Source of the DNA: Muraenolepis orangiensis
Lineage: Eukaryota > Chordata > Actinopteri > Gadiformes > Muraenolepididae
Reading direction: 5' to 3'
Length of the DNA: 64,000 nucleotides
Assembly: GCA_027704905.1 (NCBI GenBank)
Contig: CM051002.1
Coordinates: 17,651,333-17,715,332, forward strand
Part shown: positions 52,341 through 62,779 of the stretch, one piece after another
Layout: each line of letters opens with the position of its first letter
How positions within the stretch are numbered: position 1 is the first letter of the stretch
Position numbers and translations under genes: made by a program
The notes under the pieces: generated by a model
Told to the model about the DNA's origin: nothing
Databases searched by the model: none
Seen by the model: the letters and a program-made list of their open reading frames with translations, nothing else

Positions 52341-52355
52341 GTCGCCGCCACGGAT

Positions 52356-52472
52356 CCTTCTCCTCCTCCTCCTCCTCCTCCTCCTCCTCCTTCTCCTCCT
52401 CCTCCTCCTCCTCCTTCTTCTTCTTCTTCTCCTCCTTCTCCTCCCTTTCTCCTTCTTCTCCTTCTTCTTCTT
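52356..52472. repeat. (CTC)n(TTC)n
   Basis: CTC/TTC triplets, about 115 bp of pure pyrimidine. Confidence 0.96.
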
Positions 52473-52598
52473 TAACGCACTTTTCCGTCCACGAACGAAT
52501 CCCTGCTTCGTGTAAACTTCGAGGCGTTTCTCCTCAGGGAGCCGGAGACGTCCTGACGAAGGCTGCTAAAACATGACGACTAATTATCCCGCAACAGC

Positions 52599-52895
52599 CT
52601 CTCCTCCACCCTTATTCACTCTCCTCCACTCTCCTCCACCCTTATTCACTCTCCTCCACTCTTATTCACTCTCCTCCACCCTTATTCACTCTCCTCCACC
52701 CTTATTCGCTCTCCTCCACCCTTATTCACTCTCCTCCACTCTTATTCTCTCTCCTCCACCCTTATTCACTCTCCTCCACTCTTATTCACTCTCCTCCACT
52801 CTTATTCTCTCTCCTCCACCCTTATTCACTCTCCTCCACCCTTATCCACTCTCCTCCACCCTTATTCACTCTCCTCCACTCTTATTCACTCTCCT
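52599..52895. repeat. 20-bp minisatellite, left block
   Basis: CTCTCCTCCACCCTTATTCA units with CACTCTTATTCT variants, about 15 copies; it resumes at 53191-53231 after a LINE fragment. Confidence 0.97.
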
Positions 52896-53190
52896 TTCAA
52901 GATTCAAGATGACTTTATTTATCCCGAGGGAAATTAAGGTGCAACAGTTGAAACGGGGAATAATGCACACAAAATATACTAATACCTAAAAACGAAATAA
53001 CAACAAACTAAACTAAACTAAACTAGTATAAACAAAATATAACTAAATTAACTCTAAATGTATTGATAGATGAATTGCACAATTTACAGTATTATTACAG
53101 TAATACGTAGGTATATACAATATACAACAATACGTATAGTGCAAATTGGCAGTAATAAAATACTAATAAATAACTCAGATGAATACTGAT
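52896..53190 (-). mobile_element. LINE 3' UTR fragment, minus strand
   Basis: Reads on plus as TTCAAGATTCAAGATGACTT then TTATCCCGAGGGAAATTAAG, the reverse of the tail at 48185-48594. Inserted inside the CTCCACCCTTATTCA minisatellite, whose units continue on the right side. The 5'-truncated end is at 53190. Confidence 0.8.
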
Positions 53191-53231
53191 CCTCCACCCT
53201 TATTCACTCTCCACCCTTATTCACTCTCCTA
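53191..53231. repeat. 20-bp minisatellite, right block
   Basis: Two to three CTCCACCCTTATTCA units beyond the LINE insertion. Confidence 0.93.
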
Positions 53232-53336
53232 CACTTAAAGGACGTTTTATTATCGGTTGTGAACAACTTTTAATAGAGAGGTTAGTTTCCCTTTTAGGAA
53301 GACTGAGGAGCAGAGAGAGACAGTCAGTGTATTGCA

Positions 53337-53498
53337 GGTGTTACATGTTAGGTGTTACATGTTACATGTTAGGTGTTACATGTTAGGTGTTACATGTTAG
53401 GTGTTACATGTTAGGTGTTACATGTTACATGTTAGGTGTTACATGTTACATGTTAGGTGTTACATGTTAGGTGTTACATGTTAGGTGTTACATGTTAC
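53337..53498. repeat. GTTACATGTTAG minisatellite
   Basis: 14-bp GTGTTACATGTTAG units, some with an extra TTACATG; ACATGT palindrome in each. Confidence 0.96.
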
Positions 53499-54265
53499 AT
53501 GGTGTTAGGTACACGTCACATCCACTGCACCTCAGTATGTATATGCATTTCTAATTGTTTATTCATACATTTATAATTTGCACTGCTTTAGAAAATAATT
53601 TAAAAAAATGTGTATATATATATATATATGTGTATAATGGATGCTTTTTTTACACACACACACAATTGTATATGGCCATATTTTAACCTGTTTCTGGTTG
53701 TTTACTGTTTGTTGAGTTTAGTTATTTTACATAATTTATATATTTTTTTAATTGTTGCCTGTAGGAGTGTCGTGAGGACAATGAGGATAAAGGCCTTATC
53801 TAATGAAGGTGTGTGATGGGGTCGGGTTGTAGTTTGTGATGAGGTGAGATGGTGACACGTCATTCTAGGGGCTTTGATTGATCCAAAGTGATCAGGTCCT
53901 ATCTCGTTCTTAGTTGTAAATAATCCGAACAGTAAGGCAGAGTTAAGAAACCCTCATAACGCTCATTAAAACATGTCTTTTTTTCTCCATGGTTCGGCTC
54001 AATAGTCCATTTAACGGCCCGCTGAAAAGCAACATAAAATGATCCGCTAGAAACAATAGGATAAGTCGTTTAGTCCCCAAGGTCTGAGAAACGGAGCACT
54101 GAGCTTTATTATAAACCACTTGGCGTCGTGGTTGCTTCTCGAGTGAACGACGCCGAGGGCTCGTAGACCACCATGTTCCTTAGTGTAGAGCGCCCCCCTC
54201 TGGCCACATAGGGTATACATCTATTTTAGGAGTCGTATAGCCGAATATCATTCTACTAGAGGCCC
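53499..54265. other. AT-rich single-copy DNA, no gene recognised
   Basis: The AT-rich part 53520-53810 looks like a LINE 3' UTR but no family motif is clear. The rest is ordinary. Confidence 0.45.
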
Positions 54266-54323
54266 GAGAGAGAGAGAGAGCGAGAGAGAGAGAGAGCGAG
54301 CGAGAGAGAGAGAGAGAGAGAGA
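54266..54323. repeat. (AG)n with GCGA
   Basis: AG array with AGCGAG interruptions. Confidence 0.96.
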
Positions 54324-54402
54324 TCAGTCACGCTGCTCCATAACCACACACTCAGTTGTGTTGTGCACGGCCTGCAGAGAAGGCCCGCCGTCAGCCATGT
54401 CA

Positions 54403-55146
54403 TTCAAGTCAAGTCAAAATAATATATAAAAATGCAATATATAAAATGCAATACGTCAGAAAAAGAGCAATATGTATATATAAATCAATGTAATAAAATA
54501 TACATTGTTATATGCTATAGGCCCTTGTTCAGCAGCCTGATGGCCTGACTGTGGAAGCTATCTCTGAGTCTATTTGTACGGCACTTGATACTGCGGTATC
54601 GCCTGCCTGACGGTAACAGTGAGTACAGTTCATGGCTGGGGTGGGCAATGTCTTTATGATGCGTTTGGCCTTGGCCACGCACCGCTGGTTGTATATATCC
54701 AGGAGGGAGGGGAGCTCACCTCCAACGATATACTGGGCCGTCCGCACCACCCTTTGAAGCGCTCTGCACTCGAGTGCGGTGCAGTTCCCGTACCAGGCGG
54801 TGATACACCCTGTAAGAACACTCTCCATGGTGCCGTTATAGAATGTTCTTAGGATGCGGGGCCCATGCTGAATTTCCGCCTGAGGAAATTCAGGCGTTGT
54901 TGGGCCCTTTTCACCACGTGTGTGGTGTGCGTGAACCATGTGAGGTCCTGGGAGATGTGCACGCCGAGGAACTTGAAGCCGCTGACCCTCTCTACTGCAA
55001 CACCGTCGATGGAGATAGGGCTGTGATCTCCCCTCTGCTTCCTGTAGTCCACGATCAGCTCCTTGGTCTTCTTGACGTTGAGGGCGAGGCTGTTCTCCTG
55101 CACCACTGCTCCAGCGATCAGACCTCCTCCCTGTAGGCTGTCTCGT
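54403..55146 (-). mobile_element. LINE 3' end, 5'-truncated, minus strand
   Basis: Second 3' fragment of the CTTGA-tailed family: TCAAGTCAAGTC at 54403-54414 is the reversed tail. Reading on minus from about 55146 it begins in the ETAYREE region just after the catalytic motif, runs through LALNVKKTKELIVDYRKQRG, VSGFKFLGVHISQDLTW and GCITAWYGNCTALE, and ends in the C-terminal domain. At least two frameshifts are present. Very similar to 30467-31238. Confidence 0.9.
54529..55106 (-). pseudogene. LINE ORF2 C-terminal fragment, frameshifted
   Basis: Homology starts in one minus frame (ENSLALNVKKTKELIVDYRK, 55106-54849) and moves to another (PRILRTFYNGTMESVLTGCI), with a further shift near 54645 after KRIIKTLPT. 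Compared with the copy at 30468, which is open throughout this region, single-base losses explain the shifts. Not a host gene. Confidence 0.82.
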
Positions 55147-55204
55147 CCTGCCTATACATCCTATACTCACACTCAACTAGACGATGGCCATGATAACAAT
55201 CTAC

Positions 55205-55370
55205 TTCAGCTGGGTGGCTAGGGTGTCGGTAAGGCTGTCGGCGACTACCAGCCTAAAAGGTATAAGCTTCCATCCCCAATGTCCATAGTCTACCTGTCGG
55301 CATCCTTGACAAAGATACCTCATCCCATACCTGATCTAAAATCACCGTACGCAGACGCTTGGGAATGACT
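55205..55370 (+). mobile_element. degraded tRNA-derived SINE
   Basis: AGCTGGGTGGCTAGGGTGTC and GTCGGCGACTACCAGCCT suggest the tRNA-like head. CCCAATGTCCATAGTCTACC, TGTCGGCATCCTTGACAAAG match the body of the copy at 25092. B box decayed. Confidence 0.6.
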
Positions 55371-55546
55371 CATTTAGCTCAACATATCAGATCAGCTCAA
55401 CAGAATCCACGCCAACCCTCCGAAACACGCAACGAGGTGACATGGGAAACACACGCTGCTTTTGAGAAAGACATGGGACCCCTGGACACCTCGCTGTTCG
55501 GCCTGGAGGGAGGCCGTCACACACTGTGCCCTCAGCTCTCAGTTAC

Positions 55547-55582
<36 letters not shown>

Positions 55583-55666
55583 GAGTCAAAAACAAAGTCA
55601 TTCGCTTTCTGCTAATTGGGTAATTGCGCAAATGAAGCGAGGCTCCACCTGATTTCCGAAGGGGCG
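55371..55666. other. single-copy linker with (CA)n
   Basis: CA array at 55548-55579; no gene recognised. Confidence 0.5.
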
Positions 55667-55888
55667 ACTCCCTCACATGGGGTTCTGTCCCACCCCGGGA
55701 TCTCTCCCTCACACGGGGTTCTGTCCCACACCGGGATCTCTCCATCACACGGGGTTCTGTCCCACACCGGGATCTCTCCCTCACACCGGGATCTCTCCCT
55801 CACACGGGGTTCTGTCCCACACCGGGATCTCTCCCTCACACCGGGATCTCTCCCTCACACGGGGTTCTGTCCCACACCGGGATCTCTC
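55667..55888. repeat. 34-bp minisatellite, about 6 copies
   Basis: TCTCCCTCACACGGGGTTCT then GTCCCACACCGGGA, plus short CTCACACCGGGATCTCTCC units lacking the middle. Confidence 0.96.
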
Positions 55889-56789
55889 ACCTGGATGAGA
55901 TGGAGGTTTGACTTGGAACCAAAATAATGGAAGCAGTCATTCTATAAGTGTGTCTTGTACATCCACCTATGTAAGCCAATAATACTAATACATAACCCCC
56001 AACAATCATTCAATTGCTATTTAGTTATAATCTACATGTGCTCAGATTTTTCCAATTCCATTGTGATGGAAAATTGCTTTATGATTGTAAATCACTTTAA
56101 ACATGCCTTATCTAGGTTTGTGAAAGCTAGACTTTAGTAGTCTAGTTATATAATTGAACACCTGTGTGTAAAAGGCCTCGATATATCTTTATAATGTAAT
56201 ACGCATCTAACCCCAATGTAAAAAATCCTATCCTTTATCTTAGCCCACTATCACCAGGCTAAGGAGTTAGCTGAGACCTGAGCCACGGTGGGTCATGTGA
56301 CTCCAGGTGTTCTCCTTCATCACGTCAGGCTCAGAGAACACGGGGAGGAGGACCAGACCAGACCAGACCAAACCCTGGTGGTGGACCGGAGACCGGCGGG
56401 AAGCAGGCAGATACCCGCTGGAACTCGCGGTGGAGGAAGAGGCGAAGGAAGTCCTACTAGTTCCTGGGAGGAGTACACTAGAACTAGAAATAATAAACAC
56501 AGACCGGTTTGCAGAACAATGGAGCCATCTACAGGAAGAGGGCAGAGCAGGCGTGTCTTCCTTCAGAGGCCCTGTAGTACCCTGGTTAATGCAGTAGGGG
56601 GCACTACGCTGAAGACACTCAAGACTCCTTAAGTCTTTTCTGTCGTAGACAGATGGGGGGGGGGGGGGGGGGGCTCTGTAGTCAACAGACCAGAGCTGTG
56701 ATCTCTGGACAGGCAGAGGACGAGCAGAGCTTGTACTTTAGCACCCAGTCGTTAAACTGCAGTATATACAGTATATACAATATATAGTG

Positions 56790-56829
<40 letters not shown>

Positions 56830-57993
56830 TATACACACCATGTCATGTGACAATGGGCCTCCCCACTCTTTTCCACCATGTTTGCTCTCTGCTATTCTTA
56901 CCCCCCAACCCCACTCTATGGTGTGTATATAATATAATAATGTGACATTGCACATAAAGTATAGTTTCATACAGGTTTTTTTTTTTACATGTTTATAGTG
57001 TAGTGTATAGTACTACACTTTAAAAAGTTTATAGTATAAGGTAAAGTTAATCATATATACATTAATATGATTATTTTGCTTAATTTTAAGTTATAGCTTA
57101 AAAAACAACAGTTAAAATCCCAGAGCACAAGTGTGAGAATCTGAATTGAAGATAGAACATTTTGATTAATGCCACAAATATCATTTTATAGACAAACAAA
57201 AGGAAAAACATAACAAGACGTTTTAACCTTTAATTAGCTTTTATTTCGTATGGTTTTCAAAATATTTTTTACATCCTATTAAAATGCTACGCTTAACCCA
57301 TCAGTCAAAAGTGATTCTTTAAGTTCCACAAAAATAGCTCCAGTCCGTGAATTATGAAGACATTCTGAAACAGTAACAGGCATTTATTGATGGGGAAAAT
57401 GGCTTCATTTATAAAGTGAATAGATTCTCTCATTTGGTCTAAAATGTATGAAGAAAAAATAAAAGTGTTCTTTTAACGGGCGGGAGACCGATGAGGTTAA
57501 TAACTCATCGGGTTGTTTTATGCTCATTCAAAACAGCCGTTGACATTATTATACATAACTCTAATGAATAAAAAACATGTTTATTGCATTATTAAAAGAA
57601 AAACAAACCATTTTTTTTACCATGTTTCATCATTAGCCGCCATATGACTTACGTAAACCAAAAGACACAAAGGGAATAGATTTAGCCAAAGACAGGAAAT
57701 TATTGTTAAAAAAAATAACAATTACCCTTGTATGATTTACTGAATGTTTGGGTCAATCTAACAGGTGAAACATTTAAAAGTTGAACTAGTTAAGTTTTAG
57801 TATAAACAACATCAAAGTGGTTCATAAGACAGCGCTGCATTTCAGGGCCAGCGGGTTTCTGACCGCTGTATAAATGTGCATAAACATAGAAACCCAGACG
57901 CTGTGGCCCCGTGACGGGCCACTGGCTTGGGAGAAGACCTTAAATACCAAGTCAACCGTTTCTAAAACAGATCAAATCGTTTACGCCTAAAAG
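55889..57993. other. AT-rich DNA, possible eif4e3 3' UTR/downstream
   Basis: No reading frame is supported. It holds a tandem GACCAGACCAGACCA at 56349-56372, a run of 19 G at 56655-56673 and an (AT)n tract at 56788-56832. From about 56900 to 57960 it is AT-rich and repeat-free, with several AATAAA hexamers on the minus strand (for example near 57240, 57385 and 57580). These fit a long 3' UTR of eif4e3, but the real polyadenylation site cannot be told. Confidence 0.4.
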
Positions 57994-58243
57994 GGCGGCA
58001 GTATAGCTCAGGAGGTAGAGCGGTCGCCTCACAACCGGAAGGTTGCTGGTTCGATCCCCACCGCCCTTGAGCAAGACACCCAAACCCTAACTGCTCGTGA
58101 CGTGCCGGCTGTCTCCTTGATGGCTGACTCCGCCGTCGGTGGTTGAATATGTGTGTGTGAATGTATGGGTGAATGTGAGGCATGACTTGTAAAGTGCTTT
58201 GAGTAACCACTGGTTAGAAAAGCTATATAAATGTCCATTTACC
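57994..58243 (+). mobile_element. tRNA-headed SINE, near full length
   Basis: GGCGGCAGTATAGCTCAGGA start, A box TAGCTCAGGAG, B box GGTTCGATCCC. The body shows GAGCAAGACACCCAAACCC and GACTCCGCCGTCGGTGG, and the tail CTTGTAAAGTGCTTTGAGTA and CTATATAAATGTCCATTTACC. AAAAGG flanks both ends and may be the target-site duplication. It lies about 310 bp past the eif4e3 stop codon, antisense to that gene, probably inside its 3' UTR. Confidence 0.88.
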
Positions 58244-58556
58244 AAAAGGACAAACTACATCCATGAGGGGTGCATATGGGTGACAGAGAATCCTTAGAGT
58301 GCAAAAGGGGGAATAAACTAAGCAAGGCAGGTCAACCGGACATGGTCAGAGTTGCTAAGAGGTGGTGAAGTTTCCCGTAAAATGTATAAAAATATATGGA
58401 TAGCTTTTCCTGGATCAATGTGAAACCTTGTTGAGTTATAGCTCATAGGAGTTATGGAGATGGCCTTGTGTCCGGGGGGGCATAAAGTTCAGATTCTTCT
58501 TTTATTTTATATTTTTTTTAAAGGAAAAATAAATGAAAAGTGAAATGCATCAGAAT

Positions 58557-58603
58557 CTAGTGTCTTGAACGTCCTCCTTCAAAGGCGTGATGTTCCTTAT
58601 GGG
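58557..58603 (-). CDS. eif4e3: eif4e3 last coding exon
   Basis: Encodes the C-terminal tail (HKEHHAFEGGRSRH) and a TAG stop at 58557-58559. The acceptor GTCTCCAG precedes base 58603, and the two leading C bases complete a split serine codon begun by the T at 61020. The tail is almost the same as in the human protein, which ends in the same HHAFEGG context. The 3' UTR follows at lower coordinates. The 2.4-kb intron before this exon carries an 18-bp minisatellite (59314-59850). Confidence 0.93.
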
Positions 58604-59313
58604 CTGGAGACAAAAAAGTCCAAATGTAAAACATTTAGTCAATTATCAAATGCCAATAATCATAGTCACGTCATTCAGATGATCCAATACATAACATTTA
58701 CTGGAGTGTTTCTATGCCTAAAAACAGACCTGAGAGGAAAGTCACACTTTAAGGAGGTATTCTTATCCCAGAGTGCTCAAAGGCACATTTGTATCAATGT
58801 TGGTAGAATATGCAAATGAAGGATGTTGAGCTTTCCTCCATGTGGCCCTCACCCATCTCACCCAACTCTGCATGAGAGCATCCAGATGTTCCCACTGTAT
58901 CCCAACACGGATAGATAGAGAAAGGTTGACAAGTGGCAAAGATATCCTTTAAATATGAACAAGTGAATGGGGTCAACAGCTTAATAACTCCCAACATATG
59001 CCACTGACACTGACAGAAACTTTGTCTAAAAGTTACTACCCAATATATATATATCCCACACCATAATTAAAGTCCATCTCAGAGTTTAGGGCCTAGATTA
59101 AGTAGTTATCAAACGGTCTGTGAAGCCTATCTGCATTATAACTTATTAAGGGCAAAATAGGCTTGATTTGGAATCTCATTTGGAAAGAGCAAAAATATAC
59201 ACATACGCACTTGATCTGGAAAGGCAATATCATGAATACACACTTCTTATATTCTACCATCAAACATCTATTTAACCCCGAGTTATCCTTCCTCCACTCA
59301 CTGTTACTCTAAA

Positions 59314-59850
59314 TACTAGAGGAATACTAGAGGAATACTAGAGATACCAGAGGAACAAGAGATACAAGAGGAACAAGAGATACAAGAGATACAAGAAGAA
59401 CAAGAGATACCAGAGGAACAAGAGATACAAGAGGAACAAGAGATACCAGAGGACCAAGAGATACAAGAGATACCAGAGGAACAAGAGATGCCAGAGGAAC
59501 AAGAGATACCAGAGGAACAAGAGTTACAAGCGATACCAGAGGAACACTAGAGATACAAGAGGAACAAGAGATACAAGAGGAACAAGAGATACCAGAGGAA
59601 CAAGAGATACAAGAGGAACAAGAGATACAAGAGGAACAAGAGATACAAGAGATACCAGTGGAACAAGAGATACCAGAGGAACAAGAGATACAAGAGGAAC
59701 AAGAGATACCAGTGGAACAAGAGATACCAGAGGAACAAGAGATACCAGAGGAACAAGCGATACCAGAGGAACAAGAGATACCAGTGGAACAAGAGATACC
59801 AGAGGAACAAGAGATACAAGAGGAACAAGAGATACCAGTGGAACATGGAA
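59314..59850. repeat. 18-bp minisatellite in eif4e3 intron
   Basis: About 29 copies of ACAAGAGATACCAGAGGA and its ATACAAG and CAGTGGA variants. Since 18 is a multiple of three the frames stay open (EEQEIPEEQEIQ on plus, SCSTGISC and LVPLVSL on minus), but the array sits within an intron and is not coding. Confidence 0.97.
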
Positions 59851-60324
59851 CGTGGAATAGCCGTGTTTGACACAATTGGGCCTTTTTTTCATGATGGTTT
59901 TCCCTCCCGATAGCCAAATTCCTCCATGACACATCATCAATCCTGAGCCAAGTGGTAACAAATCAGCCAGGGCTGATTTCTGTGCTGTTCCTCACCGGTC
60001 TAACGGACGATGGCGCTCTAGTTTGCGAGTGTTGCCCACTTTAAGACGTACCAAAGGAGAGAACGATTGATTTAAGCCACTGCTACTGTTCCCAGATTCC
60101 AGCGGCCAGTCGAGTGTCAGTGTCATCGTTAGGTGCCAGTGGAGCACACATGGACTTGCCCGATGTCAATTTTTACTTGCCCGAAAACTGAATTGTTATA
60201 TTTATCAAGTGGTTATTAAATAACAAGAAAGGCTAAAGCTTCATCTTTATTTAAGTAAATAGTCTTGCATATCAAATGGTATTTGGTTGTTTGGTTTCCC
60301 TGGCCACGGGCAGTAGGACCCTAG

Positions 60325-60368
60325 TGAGCTGTACCTGAACTTGAACTGCTTAGTTCAGGTACAGCTCA
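60325..60368. repeat. perfect 16-bp inverted repeat
   Basis: TGAGCTGTACCTGAAC (60325-60340) and GTTCAGGTACAGCTCA (60353-60368) are exact reverse complements with a 12-nt loop. It lies in the last eif4e3 intron and would form a hairpin in the pre-mRNA. Confidence 0.9.
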
Positions 60369-61019
60369 TAGTAAACCATCAGCATAGTTACCCGTCTGTC
60401 CCAACTGATGGACTTGGATGGACACAGACGGACACATGCACTGATCCTAGGCTGATTACTAGGCGTGTAAATAACCTTGCTAAATGCAAGACATTGGACC
60501 GATGGGAAAATGAAGGACAACGAGGTGACAAGGCACGCAGAGGCTGGTCTCCGTTAGGATGTTTAATTAACTAATGGAAACTAATCACCAGCATGTCCAG
60601 TATAATATAAAATACCAGTGCTTTGAACACTGGAAGAGCTGAACAGGTTATAATCCAACTTGGTTTTCCACACGTTCATTATCTCAATAAACACATAGGG
60701 GTTAGGAGATACATCTCATTACACCCCGAGGGGTGTACATGTCTTTATGTGGTACATTATGTTTCATGATCTGAATATTATTCAGAATGCTACAAGACAT
60801 TCATGTAACATACACACATATGGTGTAATGGGATATCTCAAAGAGGCATCATTGCATGTAAAATATGATGGTATAAAAGTAATTTCTGTACCAAACCAAA
60901 AGAAAGAGTCCCGCGTACTCGATGATGAACAGTTCTGCAAACAGTTCAGCGTCTGGCTGAACATCGTGATGACCGGACGTGTACAATACACACGAAACTA
61001 AAACAACAGCAATACTTAC

Positions 61020-61175
61020 ATTTATAAAACACAGCCTTAAACGTGACCTGCGGGAGAAGCTGGTAGATCTTCCCCAAGACGCTGGCCTGGTTGGCCAGGA
61101 GAGCGTCGCCGTTCCACACCTGCACCACGTCCTCTCGGTCACGCACACTCACACTCACGCCCAGCACCTCGTCCT
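61020..61175 (-). CDS. eif4e3: eif4e3 exon (cap-binding core, beta sheet)
   Basis: 156-bp exon between an acceptor ending GAGTCAG (minus strand) and a consensus donor GTAAGTATT. It encodes DEVLGVSVSVRDREDVVQVW, NGDALLANQASVLGKIYQLL and PQVTFKAVFYK. SVRDRED-VVQVWN holds the segment that in eIF4E family members carries the basic residues near the cap phosphates. Phases fit both neighbours: two bases finish the split codon from 61686, and one T is left for the last exon. Differences from human are mostly conservative. Confidence 0.95.
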
Positions 61176-61685
61176 CTGACTCAGCAAAGACACACAAACA
61201 GAAACACAGCCCAGGGGAACCATGTCATTCATAGTCCTCCACAGGGGGGCGCCGGTGAGCCCGTGTGGTGACTCATCGGGGCTCAGGAGGCTTTGGGTTG
61301 TCTTTCAATGGAGACATTTAGGTATTAATACATGTTTTAGCCCAAAGTCAAAATCATCACCATCCACAATTTGATGTGAATATGCCATTAATAAACAAAC
61401 GAAAATGTACCCTACCTAAAAAACATAATTTGATGAATGATTATGAATGAATAATCAAAACAATCATTAGTCTCAGGCCTAATGTGAAAGTATTAGTTTT
61501 GGGGAAAGTCAAATCACCAGGTGTGTATTTAAGTCACTAAAAGCCCCCAGCAGTTAGATTCAGTGAGTGTGTAGGGGTACCGTGAAGGGGTGGTCCCATG
61601 CAGTAAGCGTCTGAAAAACATGGAAACCATCGTCCTCTGTGGTCCTTCTCACAGAGACCGTCCTCTGGACTCTAACCCAACTCAC

Positions 61686-61752
61686 CAGAAGCACAGTAGT
61701 CAGCAAACTGCTCCCCGATGGTCGCCAACAACAGCTCCTTCCACACCACCGC
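61686..61752 (-). CDS. eif4e3: eif4e3 exon (helix WKELLLATIGEQF)
   Basis: 67-bp exon with acceptor GGTTTCCAG and donor GTGAG. It encodes AVVWKELLLATIGEQFADYC plus AS and the first base of a glutamate codon. WKELLLATIGEQF is a hallmark helix of eIF4E3. The exon enters in phase 0 and leaves one base over. Confidence 0.94.
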
Positions 61753-61853
61753 CTGGAAACCATAGCAACAAGCCCAAGGAAGTGCCGGGCGTGGGTTCAT
61801 CACTTCATGCTACGAGCCGACGGCGCTAAACGGGGCGACGCTGGAACACTTAC

Positions 61854-61914
61854 GGTACTTTCTTTGGGCACTTTCATCTTCCACACGCCTCCTTTGGAGT
61901 TGCTCTCCTCTTCC
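61854..61914 (-). CDS. eif4e3: eif4e3 exon (EEESNSKGGVWKMKVPK)
   Basis: 61-bp exon with acceptor ATTCTTACAG and donor GTAAGTGTT. The leading G completes the tryptophan codon begun at 62431, giving LW-EEESNSKGGVWKMKVP. That tryptophan corresponds to Trp102 of eIF4E, one of the two cap-stacking residues, and the following glutamate to the residue that contacts the guanine base. Both are kept here. Confidence 0.95.
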
Positions 61915-61974
61915 CTGTAAGAATAAATCAATACAATCATGAAAGGGATGATGCTGTGATTGCAGAGCATGCAA

Positions 61975-62060
61975 TCCCCTTCAACATTAGATTACATTCA
62001 AATCAATAAGCAGATGCCTTTCTCCACAGCGACTGACAATAAGGTCGTTCAACAGGTCGG
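61975..62060 (-). repeat. possible L2/SINE tail fragment in intron
   Basis: AGATTACATTCAAATCAATA, AGCAGATGCCTTTCTCCACA and GCGACTGACAATAAG look like a decayed reverse of the fish L2-type tail (TTACATT..AGCAGA.GCTTTT.TCC.AAGCGACT). Weak. Confidence 0.4.
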
Positions 62061-62430
62061 CAATAGAACTACACATCACCAGAAGTCACAGGTGTGTTTT
62101 CTTCTTAACAAAAAGCCTCCAAGAGCAGAACCAGGTGAAAGATATAAGTGGGCTTCCTGTAGATTTGACACAATAAGAACATCACACAGGGCTCCCATGA
62201 CAACAGGGGTTCTTCAACCTCCTCATCTGGGGACCCCAAAACCACGATGTTGTGTCTATCCACACACTCACACCGGCCGTGCTTCTGTTTTCCCGGGTCT
62301 TCTGTGGGCTGTGGGGTCTGCGAGGCCCTCTTCAAATGGACTGTGAGCCCCATATGGGGATCAGCTCTATAGTAGTATGTTAAAAAAGAGGCAGATAGCA
62401 GTACCAGAGGCCGGGGGGGGAGACACCTAC

Positions 62431-62525
62431 CATAGCGGCCTCCTCTCCCCACGCATCAGGTGGTAGCTACACCTCAGAGGCAAGGCTGTGACCTGGGGAA
62501 TGTTGTTGTACACACTCCAGAATGT
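62431..62525 (-). CDS. eif4e3: eif4e3 exon (TFWSVYNNIPQ)
   Basis: 95-bp exon with acceptor CATTGTAG and donor GTAGGTG. It encodes TFWSVYNNIPQVTALPLRCS and YHLMRGERRPL plus two bases of a tryptophan codon. FWSVYNN holds the tryptophan that in eIF4E forms the dorsal surface for eIF4G and 4E-BP partners. An inner CCCCAG before GTCACA at 62492 could be misread as the acceptor, but using it would drop the conserved TFWSVYNN block. Upstream of the true acceptor lies a CT/GT microsatellite. Confidence 0.95.
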
Positions 62526-62533
62526 CTACAATG

Positions 62534-62575
62534 ACACACACACAGAGAGAGAGAGACACAGAGAGAGAGAGAGAG

Positions 62576-62626
<51 letters not shown>

Positions 62627-62669
62627 CAGAGAGACAGAGAGACAGAGAGACAGAGAGAGAGAGAGAGAC
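62534..62669. repeat. (AG)n/(GACAGA)n beside splice acceptor
   Basis: On plus ACACAC then AG and GACAGA units. On the transcribed minus strand this is a CU-rich tract ending in UGUGUGUG, seven bases before the acceptor of the eif4e3 exon at 62525. Confidence 0.96.
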
Positions 62670-62779
62670 TTTATGAGTGGGACCAGGTGGGACTGCATAG
62701 ACAGCTAAACGTCATTTGCATAATACAACTTACTTTACACAAACGTGTATACTTTGGTATAGTTGACCGATGTTACCCA

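Noticed and set aside
57994..58066. Possible tRNA gene (A and B boxes)
   Set aside because: The cloverleaf is not complete, the same head recurs at 8861 and 27289 with a SINE body and tail, so it is a SINE head.
58501..58556. AATAAA on the minus strand about 50 bases after the eif4e3 stop as the polyadenylation signal
   Set aside because: Several further AATAAA hexamers follow in AT-rich sequence that looks like a long 3' UTR; nothing in the sequence decides between them.
62492..62500. Splice acceptor CCCCAG before GTCACAGCC in eif4e3
   Set aside because: Using it would delete the conserved TFWSVYNNIPQ block and break continuity with the previous exon; the acceptor at 62526 restores a full match to the family.
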